From NCBI GenBank assembly GCA_051745835.1, contig JBNJEL010000029.1, positions 1 to 21,623 of the forward strand: a stretch of 21,623 nucleotides of DNA. Direction: 5' to 3'. This DNA is from JBNJEL01 sp051745835 (GTDB lineage Bacteria > Bacillota > Halanaerobiia > Halobacteroidales > Acetohalobiaceae). The notes below the pieces were generated by a model. That model was not told where the DNA came from. It did not search any database and worked only from the letters and a program-made list of their open reading frames with translations. Position numbers and translations under genes: made by a program. Of this stretch, positions 7,281 to 13,277 are shown piece after piece. Position 1 is the stretch's first letter, and each line of letters begins with the position of its first letter.

Positions 7281-7802
7281 TTAATCTGCACCTTTTAATC
7301 GCACTGTAAAATAGCTACCAATTATTACTTTAATGATATCAGGTATAAGATAAGGTGCTATTACCGATACAATAACTTCTTTAATCTCTAAGTTTCGAGC
7401 AACACTTAAGCTCATTATCTCCAAGGTATAGATCACTAACAATCCACTGCTCATGACCAATAAAGTAATTATGAAATCTATACTTTCATACCTAGTTAAC
7501 AGTCGACCGACTATATAAGCTGCAATCGGAAGAGCTAATAAAAACCCACCATGTGGCCCAATTAAATAGGCAATTCCTGCTTCTCCACCCGTATAAATAG
7601 GTAACCCTAAGACTCCAATTACTAAATATAACACCTGACTTAAAGCTCCTAACCAAGGACCTAATAAACTCCCGGCTAGTAGTGCAAACAAGACCTGCAG
7701 ATTAATCCACTCCATAGCTAATGGTAGAGTAATTAAAGCACCAATTGCTGTTAATAACAGGAAGATAGCCACTAATAATATCTGTTTAAGCTTTAATCTC
7801 AT
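7281..7802 (-). CDS. bioY: BioY-family biotin transporter substrate-binding (S) component
   Basis: An integral membrane protein of 173 residues that captures biotin, usually working with an energy-coupling factor (ECF) module encoded elsewhere. About six hydrophobic helices are visible. The BioY signature YLIGPHGGFLLALPIAAYIVG lies in the middle, preceded by the conserved GxLGPxxGxLSQxxYLxxGxxGLPI-type segment (here ending YLVIGVLGLPIYTGG). Neither ATPase nor EcfT genes are in the window. An upstream ATG at 7817 is in frame, but GAGGG (7809-7813) is placed six bases before the ATG at 7802, which I prefer. The gene lies between birA and coaX, matching the usual link of bioY with the biotin regulator/ligase. 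Confidence 0.93.
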   Translation of the reverse strand: MRLKLKQILLVAIFLLLTAIGALITLPLAMEWINLQVLFALLAGSLLGPWLGALSQVLYLVIGVLGLPIYTGGEAGIAYLIGPHGGFLLALPIAAYIVGRLLTRYESIDFIITLLVMSSGLLVIYTLEIMSLSVARNLEIKEVIVSVIAPYLIPDIIKVIIGSYFTVRLKGAD

Positions 7803-7841
7803 TCCATTCCCTCGCATTCCACTCTAGTCTCTTCATTACTG

Positions 7842-8837
7842 CTAATAGGTAGACTGTAAAGTAACATCTCCAGCTACTAACTTCTTAATCTCACCCTGCT
7901 GCGTTTTAAGTAATAAATGACCTTGATCATCAATATCTACTGCTTGCCCCTCTAACTGCTGGTCATTATGCTGCACGGTAATCTGACGGTTCAATGTAAT
8001 ATTATAGTTACGCCAAGTCTTTAGTACTGCAGCAAAACCTTCTTCTTGTAACTTAATATACTCTCGCTCTAAGTAAGTTAACAACTTAAGAAAGAAGTCC
8101 AATTTGACTACTGGATGTCCTAATTCTATCTGTATCGAAGTAGCTTTAGCTGCCAACTCAGAACTAAACTGCTCCAAATCTAAATTTAAATTAATTCCTA
8201 AACCTAAGATCAAATGATTAATCTGATCAATTTCAGCACTCATCTCAGTTAAGATTCCTGCTATCTTCTTACTATTAACTAAGATATCATTAGGCCATTT
8301 AATCCCCGGCTCTAAAGTAGTTATTTCATCTATTGTTTGAGCAATAGCTACCGCAGCCACAAAGCTTAATTGTGAAGCAGCAGTAGGATTTAAGTTAGGT
8401 CTTAAGATTACAGAAAACCAGATGCCGCCCGGAGGACAGCAGTATGCTCTACCTAATCTACCCTTACCCTGTAGCTGCTCTCGAGCAATAACGATCGTAC
8501 CTTCTTGACCACCAGCTCTAGCTCTATCTTTAGCTAAAGCATTAGTGGAATTATCAATCTGATCATGATAGATTATCTCACTACCTAATATCTTAGTCTG
8601 TAAGTCCTTTTTAATCTCCTCTGGCGAGAGAATATCCGGCGCTTTAATCAAACTATATCCTAATTTAGAAGATGAATCAATCACATAACCCTGTTGACGC
8701 AAGGCTTGGATATACTTCCAGATAGTTGTCCGTGATACATCAAGCTGTTGACTTAACTCTTCACCGGAAATATATTCAGCTTGATGTTGGTATAACAGTT
8801 CTAAGACCTGTTGTTTACGCTTTGATGTCTGTGACAC
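7842..8837 (-). CDS. birA: Bifunctional biotin-protein ligase and biotin repressor
   Basis: Activates biotin to biotinyl-AMP, transfers it to carboxylase carrier proteins and, as a holo-dimer, represses biotin genes. 331 residues with three parts. A winged helix-turn-helix occupies residues 8-62 (LSQQLDVSRTTIWKYIQ). The catalytic domain has the biotinyl-AMP loop GKGRLGR (124-130), GGIWFSVILRP (137-147), KWPNDI (180-185) and KKIAGIL (190-196). The C-terminal SH3-like domain holds GQAVDIDDQGHLLLK. The HTH makes it a group II, DNA-binding BirA. The start is a GTG at 8837 with GGTG seven bases upstream; no earlier in-frame start is better. It is 74 bp after panD and has its own promoter in that gap, which also carries an inverted repeat that could be an operator. 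Confidence 0.96.
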   Translation of the reverse strand: MSQTSKRKQQVLELLYQHQAEYISGEELSQQLDVSRTTIWKYIQALRQQGYVIDSSSKLGYSLIKAPDILSPEEIKKDLQTKILGSEIIYHDQIDNSTNALAKDRARAGGQEGTIVIAREQLQGKGRLGRAYCCPPGGIWFSVILRPNLNPTAASQLSFVAAVAIAQTIDEITTLEPGIKWPNDILVNSKKIAGILTEMSAEIDQINHLILGLGINLNLDLEQFSSELAAKATSIQIELGHPVVKLDFFLKLLTYLEREYIKLQEEGFAAVLKTWRNYNITLNRQITVQHNDQQLEGQAVDIDDQGHLLLKTQQGEIKKLVAGDVTLQSTY

Positions 8838-8886
8838 ACTAATTCACCACATCTTTCTTCCCATATTTTAGCTTAGATTCGATTAA

Positions 8887-8915
8887 ATTATATCCAATCC
8901 TACTCTAATCGTCAA
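8887..8915 (-). promoter_or_regulatory. Internal promoter for birA-bioY-coaX-dusB
   Basis: TTGACG (8910-8915), 17-bp spacer, TATAAT (8887-8892) on the minus strand. The -35 overlaps the panD stop codon (8912-8914). Six-base inverted arms CGATTA (8880-8885) and TAATCG (8906-8911), separated by 20 bp, straddle the -10. They could form an operator for a dimeric repressor such as BirA, but they do not match the canonical BirA site. Confidence 0.72.
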
Positions 8916-9277
8916 TCTTTATCCTTCTGCTCAATAATCTGGTTATTTTGATCAACCAAGACTACCTGAGGAGTTAAGTCGTAAGCCTTCTCTTCTTCCA
9001 TTAAACCATAAGAGATAATAATTACCTCATCACCCGGTTCAGCCTGTCTAGCTGCTGCACCATTAAGACAGATCACTCCTGAATTCTCTTCACCAGCTAT
9101 TACATAAGTTTCAAATCGCGCTCCATTATTATTATTAACTACCTGCACCTGTTCGTTAGGCAGAATATCAGCTACTTCCATTAGCTTGCGATCAATAGTA
9201 ATACTTCCCACATAATCCAGATTAGCCTCTGTAACTGTAGCCCGATGGATCTTAGATTTATGCATTAACCGCATCAT
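8912..9277 (-). CDS. panD: Aspartate 1-decarboxylase proenzyme
   Basis: Makes beta-alanine from L-aspartate for pantothenate synthesis. 121 residues, slightly short of the 126 of E. coli PanD. The precursor self-cleaves at G24-S25 (YVGSITID) to make the pyruvoyl cofactor on the new N-terminus. Other conserved pieces are KIHRATVT (9-16), the NGAAAR segment (73-78) and GDEVIIISY. The ATG at 9277 aligns with the E. coli numbering (S25); the adjacent ATG at 9274 would shift it by one. Only one base separates it from the panC stop, and its GGAGGTGA ribosome site lies inside panC, so translation is coupled. Confidence 0.97.
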   Translation of the reverse strand: MMRLMHKSKIHRATVTEANLDYVGSITIDRKLMEVADILPNEQVQVVNNNNGARFETYVIAGEENSGVICLNGAAARQAEPGDEVIIISYGLMEEEKAYDLTPQVVLVDQNNQIIEQKDKD

Positions 9278-9278
9278 T

Positions 9279-10130
9279 CTAATCTGTCACCTCCAACATC
9301 AAGTTATCAATCAAGCGCGCCTGGCCTACATAGACCGCTAAGGCAATGAGAATCTCTCCTTCCAGCTTAGTACAAGGCTCTAAAGTATTATGATCTACTA
9401 CTTCCACATAATCAATTTCAGCTAATGGTTCAGACTGAATCTGATTGATAATGCTATCTCTAACCACTTCTGCAGAACGCTCACCATCATTAATTAACTT
9501 ACGTCCCAACTGTAATGACTCAAATAGTACCGTTGCCGCTTCTCGCTCCTGTTGGTCCAAATACTGATTGCGAGAGCTAACTGCCAAACCATCCTCTTCA
9601 CGTTGAATTGGAATTGTCTCTATCTCTAAATCAAAGTTTAAATCCTTAACCATTCTGCGTACAACCACTACCTGCTGAGCATCCTTCTGACCAAAGTAAG
9701 CCCGATCTGGATCAATAATATTAAATAATTTAGCTACAATAGTAGTCACTCCAGTAAAGTGATTGGGACGACAAGCACCACATAACTGATCAGTTAGCTC
9801 TTCGACTACTACTTTAGTCACCGCTTGTGGCAGATAGATCTCATCAACTGGTGGAGCAAAAACAATATCGACTCCTACTTCTTCTGCCATCTTTAAATCC
9901 CTATCCAAATCGCGGGGATAATCCTCATAATCCTCATCAGGCTCAAATTGAGTAGGATTGACAAAGATACTTACCACTACCGTATCATTATTCTGTTTAG
10001 CTGCTTCCATCAAAGCTAAATGTCCTTCGTGAAAGCAACCCATCGTCGGCACTAAACCAATCTCATTACCTACTTCTTGCTCTCTAGTAATTAATTCTCT
10101 AACTTCTGAAATACTTTTAACTACTTCCAT
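9279..10130 (-). CDS. panC: Pantothenate synthetase (pantoate-beta-alanine ligase)
   Basis: Joins pantoate and beta-alanine using ATP, through a pantoyl-adenylate. 283 residues, typical. The nucleotidyltransferase HIGH-type motif is visible in LVPTMGCFHEGH (about 26-37), where most family members have ALHxGH in place of CFHEGH. VSIFVNPTQF, YPRDLDRDL, LCGACRPNHFTGV, YFGQKDAQQ and the KMSKS-like VSSRNQYL follow in normal order. The ATG at 10130 has GGAGGTAG upstream. It is 26 bp after panB and coupled to panD downstream. Confidence 0.97.
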   Translation of the reverse strand: MEVVKSISEVRELITREQEVGNEIGLVPTMGCFHEGHLALMEAAKQNNDTVVVSIFVNPTQFEPDEDYEDYPRDLDRDLKMAEEVGVDIVFAPPVDEIYLPQAVTKVVVEELTDQLCGACRPNHFTGVTTIVAKLFNIIDPDRAYFGQKDAQQVVVVRRMVKDLNFDLEIETIPIQREEDGLAVSSRNQYLDQQEREAATVLFESLQLGRKLINDGERSAEVVRDSIINQIQSEPLAEIDYVEVVDHNTLEPCTKLEGEILIALAVYVGQARLIDNLMLEVTD

Positions 10131-10156
10131 CTACTCTACCTCCTCAATAATTAACC

Positions 10157-10963
10157 TTACTCAAAACTCTCTGTTGTAGAAGGGAATTCTCCTCTTCTTA
10201 CATCTTCTTTATACTCCTTAACAGCAGAGATGATCTGCTGCTCTAAATTAGCATACTCTCTGACAAACTGCGGCGTAAAGTCAGCCATTAAACCTAACAT
10301 ATCCTGCGTAACTAATACTTGCCCATCACACTTTCGACCAGAACCAATCCCGATTGTTGGAACACTAATCTCCTCAGTAATCTGTCCTGCCAAAGCTGTC
10401 GGAATACATTCTAAAACTATCGCAAAGACTCCCGCCTGAGTTAGCGCCTTAGCATCTGCTATTAAATCTTTAGCAGCATCGCTATCACGACCTTGTACCT
10501 TAAAACCACCTAATTGATTAACTGCCTGAGGAGTTAAACCTAAGTGTCCCATGACCGGTATATCAGCTTTAATTAAACCCTTAATTTCATCACTAATCTC
10601 GCGTCCACCCTCTACTTTGATAGCTTCCGCTCCACTCTCTTTGATAATTCGCCCTGCCTGGTTAACTGTCTGGCTAACCTCTCCTGTCTTATAGGACATA
10701 AAAGGCATATCAGTAACTACTAAACTCTTCTCTGCTCCTCTACTAACCGCTTTAGTATGATGAATCATATCTTCTACAGTTACTTTCAGCGTATCTTCGT
10801 AACCTAAAACCACCATCCCTAATGAGTCACCAACTAACATAATATCAATTTCTGCTTGCTCTAACGCTTTAGCTGTTGGATAATCATAAGCAGTCAACAT
10901 TGTAATCTTTTCTTCCTGCTGCTTCATCTGTTGTAGACTCACTGTCGTTACTTTATCTCTCAT
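10157..10963 (-). CDS. panB: 3-methyl-2-oxobutanoate hydroxymethyltransferase
   Basis: First committed step of pantothenate synthesis: transfers a hydroxymethyl group from 5,10-methylene-tetrahydrofolate to alpha-ketoisovalerate, giving ketopantoate. 268 residues, typical. Conserved segments: MLTAYDYPTA, VGDSLGMVVLGY (Mg2+ ligand Asp), DMPFMSY, AIKVEGG, VMGHLGLTPQ, and LECIP followed by PTIGIGSG with the catalytic Glu region. The ATG at 10963 follows GAGGGTGA. It is first in the operon, behind a leader of about 190 nt that carries a candidate pan RNA element and an intrinsic terminator. No panE (ketopantoate reductase) is present in the window. The preceding gene, fhs, supplies one-carbon folate units, a metabolic neighbour of PanB. 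Confidence 0.97.
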   Translation of the reverse strand: MRDKVTTVSLQQMKQQEEKITMLTAYDYPTAKALEQAEIDIMLVGDSLGMVVLGYEDTLKVTVEDMIHHTKAVSRGAEKSLVVTDMPFMSYKTGEVSQTVNQAGRIIKESGAEAIKVEGGREISDEIKGLIKADIPVMGHLGLTPQAVNQLGGFKVQGRDSDAAKDLIADAKALTQAGVFAIVLECIPTALAGQITEEISVPTIGIGSGRKCDGQVLVTQDMLGLMADFTPQFVREYANLEQQIISAVKEYKEDVRRGEFPSTTESFE

Positions 10964-11000
10964 TAACTAATCACCCTCAGTTAAAATTTATATCACATAA

Positions 11001-11037
11001 CAAAAATCCTGCTCAACCACTCGGCTAAGCAGGATTT
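11001..11037 (-). terminator. Intrinsic terminator in the panB leader (probable attenuator)
   Basis: A 10-bp perfect stem (AAATCCTGCT at 11028-11037 on the minus strand with AGCAGGATTT at 11004-11013), extended inwards by a T-G pair and AGCC/GGTT closing a GAGT loop. It is followed by TTTTTG. It lies 38 bp before the panB start codon and downstream of the panB promoter. The preceding gene, fhs, already has its own terminator, so a regulatory role is more likely than termination of fhs. Confidence 0.8.
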
Positions 11038-11055
11038 GTAAGCATAAGTATCTAT

Positions 11056-11078
11056 AGTTAGGTCTAGTTAACCTAACT
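11056..11078 (-). other. Second stem-loop in the panB leader
   Basis: Eight-base perfect inverted repeat AGTTAGGT (11056-11063) and ACCTAACT (11071-11078) with a 7-nt loop, between the candidate pan element and the leader terminator. No T tract follows, so it is not itself a terminator. It may be part of the regulatory fold. Confidence 0.5.
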
Positions 11079-11093
11079 GATTACTCTAACTGC

Positions 11094-11125
11094 ACCGTCT
11101 CCGTCCCACTTAGGATCTGAGCGGT
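11094..11125 (-). promoter_or_regulatory. Candidate pan RNA motif (pantothenate-gene leader element)
   Basis: On the minus strand a 32-nt hairpin can form: ACCG (11122-11125) pairs CGGT (11094-11097), CTC (11119-11121) pairs GAG (11099-11101) with A11098 bulged. Then a mismatched segment with unpaired adenines (A11118, A11116) leads to TCC/GGG closing a small loop. From memory, the pan motif found upstream of panB, panC and panD in Firmicutes and others is a short hairpin with two conserved bulged adenines. Position and shape agree, but I could not score it against the Rfam model. It may occur as a single copy here, while tandem copies are frequent. Confidence 0.55.
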
Positions 11126-11157
11126 AGTAAAAGTTTAATATGCAATTGATTAATTTA

Positions 11158-11186
11158 ATTATACCACTCTTTAACTCTAAAAGCAA
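11158..11186 (-). promoter_or_regulatory. pan operon promoter
   Basis: Exact TATAAT (11158-11163) with an extended -10 (TGG before it, 11164-11166). It has a weak -35, TTGCTT (11181-11186), 17 bp upstream. The -35 overlaps the T tract of the fhs terminator. Transcription would start near 11151, giving a leader of about 190 nt to panB. Confidence 0.68.
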
Positions 11187-11219
11187 AAACCCTGTAGCGA
11201 GTTAAACTCACTACAGGGT
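11184..11219 (-). terminator. Intrinsic terminator of fhs
   Basis: A 14-bp stem (11189-11202 with 11206-11219, one G-U pair) around a 3-nt loop, followed on the minus strand by TTTTTGCTTTT. It begins 26 bases after the fhs stop codon. Confidence 0.92.
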
Positions 11220-11245
11220 AGTAATTAAACTAAAGTAAAACTAAT

Positions 11246-12928
11246 TTAGAATAATCCTGAAATACTTCCGCTCTCATCAACATCAATTTCTTCAGCAGAT
11301 GGAACCTTAGGTAATCCAGGCATAGTCATTACATCACCAGTTAATGCTACTAAGAAACCAGCTCCTGCTGATACATTAATCTTTCTAACAGTAATTTCGA
11401 AGTCAGTTGGTCGTCCTTTCTTGCTTGGATCATCAGAGATAGAAGACTGCGTCTTAGCCATGCAGATTGGCATCTCGTCGAATCCTTGCTCAGTTAACTG
11501 CTCGATATCTTCTCTTGCATCAGAAGTGAAGTTAACTCCATTAGCACCATAAACCTTCTTAGCAATTGTTTCAATCTTCTCATCAATTGGCATATCTAAT
11601 GGATATAGCTGGTCAAAGTCGTCATTGCTTTCTTCCATAGCTTCAAGTACACTTTCAGCTAATTCAGTTCCGCCTTCTCCACCTTTAGCCCAGATTTCGG
11701 ATAAGGCAACGTTAACTCCTTTAGCTTCGCATAATTCTCTAATCTTATCTAACTCTGCTTCTGTATCGGATGGGAATCTATTGATAGCTACTACAGCAGG
11801 TAAATTAAAGACTTCAGTGATATTTTCAATATGCTTAGCTAGATTTTCGAATCCGTTCTCAATAGCTTCAACATTTTCTTCTTCTAATTCTTTTACGCTA
11901 GCATCTTCCATACCACCGTGCATCTTAAGTGCTCTAGCAGTAGCAACAATTACAACTGCATCCGGCTTGATATCAGCAAATCGACACTTAATATCTAAGA
12001 ACTTCTCAGCTCCTAAGTCAGCACCAAATCCTGCTTCAGTAATTGTAATATCAGATGTCTTCATTGCTAACTTAGTAGCAACTACGCTGTTACAACCATG
12101 AGCGATATTAGCAAATGGTCCACCATGAATGAATGCAGGTGTATTCTCTAATGTCTGTACTAAGTTAGGCTTGATTGCATCTTTAAGTAGTGCTGCCATA
12201 GCACCTTCAACATTTAAATCTTTAGCTTGCACAACTTCACCGTCAAATGTCTGTCCAATTACAATTTTACCTAATCTCTCTTTAAGATCTTCAATACCTT
12301 CAGCTAAGCAGAGAATAGCCATTACCTCAGAAGCAACAGTAATCATAAATCCATCTTCTCTAGTTTGACCATTCGGTCCGCCTACGCCAACAATTGTCTT
12401 TCTTAGTGCACGATCATTCATATCTACAACACGCTTAATAGCTACCTCTTTAGGATCAATTCCAATTTCATTACCCTGCTTAATATGATTATCAATCGCA
12501 GCAGCTAATAAGTTATGAGCAATCCCAATTGCGTGTAAGTCACCAGTGAAATGTAGGTTAATATCTTCCATTGGAACAACCTGAGAATATCCTCCACCAG
12601 CTGCTCCACCTTTGATACCCATGCATGGGCCTAAAGATGGTTCTCGAAGAGCAACAGTAGTATTATGTCCTAACTGATTTAAAGCTTGAGTTAAACCAAC
12701 GCTAGTAGTAGTTTTACCTTCTCCGGCAGGTGTTGGAGTAATTGCAGTAGTTAAAACTAATTTACTATCATCATTGCTTAATCTCTCTTTGTAAGCTTCA
12801 TACTTAACCTTAGCTTTATTATCACCATACATCTCAATATCCTCTTGGCTTAGATCTAACTTCTTAGCAACATCGGAAATATGTTCTAATTCTGCCTCCT
12901 GAGCTATTTCAATATCTGACTTTGCCAC
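11246..12928 (-). CDS. fhs: Formate-tetrahydrofolate ligase
   Basis: ATP-dependent formation of 10-formyl-tetrahydrofolate from formate; a cytoplasmic tetramer central to the acetyl-CoA pathway and to anaerobic one-carbon supply. 560 residues, the normal family length. The P-loop PTPAGEGKTTTS is at about 65-76. Further family landmarks are REPSLGPCMGIKGGAAGGG, DMNDRALR, HGGPFANIAHGCNS, TEAGFGADLGAEKF and the C-terminal GDVMTMPGLPKVPSAEEI. The start is a GTG at 12928 with GAAAGGTGAG upstream. It appears to be transcribed alone: a large gap precedes it and a strong terminator follows. It can indicate acetogenic or purine/serine one-carbon metabolism; the window alone does not decide which. Confidence 0.97.
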   Translation of the reverse strand: MAKSDIEIAQEAELEHISDVAKKLDLSQEDIEMYGDNKAKVKYEAYKERLSNDDSKLVLTTAITPTPAGEGKTTTSVGLTQALNQLGHNTTVALREPSLGPCMGIKGGAAGGGYSQVVPMEDINLHFTGDLHAIGIAHNLLAAAIDNHIKQGNEIGIDPKEVAIKRVVDMNDRALRKTIVGVGGPNGQTREDGFMITVASEVMAILCLAEGIEDLKERLGKIVIGQTFDGEVVQAKDLNVEGAMAALLKDAIKPNLVQTLENTPAFIHGGPFANIAHGCNSVVATKLAMKTSDITITEAGFGADLGAEKFLDIKCRFADIKPDAVVIVATARALKMHGGMEDASVKELEEENVEAIENGFENLAKHIENITEVFNLPAVVAINRFPSDTEAELDKIRELCEAKGVNVALSEIWAKGGEGGTELAESVLEAMEESNDDFDQLYPLDMPIDEKIETIAKKVYGANGVNFTSDAREDIEQLTEQGFDEMPICMAKTQSSISDDPSKKGRPTDFEITVRKINVSAGAGFLVALTGDVMTMPGLPKVPSAEEIDVDESGSISGLF

Positions 12929-13032
12929 TGTAAATCACTCACCTTTCTTTTTAATTTAAATTATTGTTATGCTGTTAGTTTAATAAAGTATCTTTCTTTT
13001 TATCAAAAACAATCTCAAACTAAGTAAAATAG

Positions 13033-13062
13033 AGTATAACTACTTACTTCCTCCCCTGTAAA
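13033..13062 (-). promoter_or_regulatory. Candidate fhs promoter
   Basis: TTTACA (13057-13062), 18-bp spacer, TATACT (13033-13038) on the minus strand, each one mismatch from consensus, about 105 bp before fhs. In AT-rich DNA such matches are not rare; several TATAAT-like boxes lie nearer 13160-13175 without a good -35. Confidence 0.4.
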
Positions 13063-13244
13063 CTCAGTTAAACTCTACAACTGATTTAAAGACCTCTTAT
13101 CTCCTCCTTTTTATCTATTTCATAAAATTAACATAAACTTATTTATTCTCTTCACATTATTATAATTACATTATAATTTTGAAAATTCCTTCTTTTATAA
13201 ATAAAAAATTTATTGCTTAGAGTGAAAATACTACTTTAACCAAC

Positions 13245-13273
13245 AAAGAGAATGGCAAATCACCATTCTCTTT
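13245..13273 (-). terminator. Terminator of ftsH
   Basis: Perfect 11-bp inverted repeat AAAGAGAATGG/CCATTCTCTTT (13245-13255 with 13263-13273) with a 7-nt loop, beginning 4 bases after the ftsH stop. The T tract on the minus side is short and interrupted (TTTGTTGGTT). Confidence 0.75.
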
Positions 13274-13277
13274 TACT

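Larger units (their letters stand above)
12929..13277. other. 349-bp intergenic region between fhs and ftsH
   Basis: AT-rich, no supported coding frame on either strand. It holds the ftsH terminator at the right end, one candidate fhs promoter and an imperfect short repeat pair (GTTTAACTGAG-type, near 13064-13083). The rest appears featureless. I saw no match to the tetrahydrofolate or SAM riboswitch cores. Confidence 0.7.

Noticed and set aside
8838..8911. Canonical BirA operator
   Set aside because: The arms CGATTA/TAATCG do not match the TTGTTAAC-type palindrome; kept only as a possible site.
11001..11037. tRNA-like fragment (GAGTGGTTGAG resembles a class II D-arm)
   Set aside because: It lies in the loop and stem of the leader terminator, without a cloverleaf or CCA; chance similarity.
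10964..11160. T-box leader before panB
   Set aside because: AAGTGGGACGG faintly recalls the T-box core, but AGGGTGGNACCGCG and a specifier stem are absent, and panB is not an amino acid or tRNA-synthetase gene.
11625..12368. Plus-strand open frames opposite fhs
   Set aside because: Antisense to a fully conserved fhs; no ribosome sites or recognisable domains.
12929..13277. Tetrahydrofolate riboswitch before fhs
   Set aside because: No match to the conserved THF riboswitch core that I can recognise and no terminator near the fhs start.
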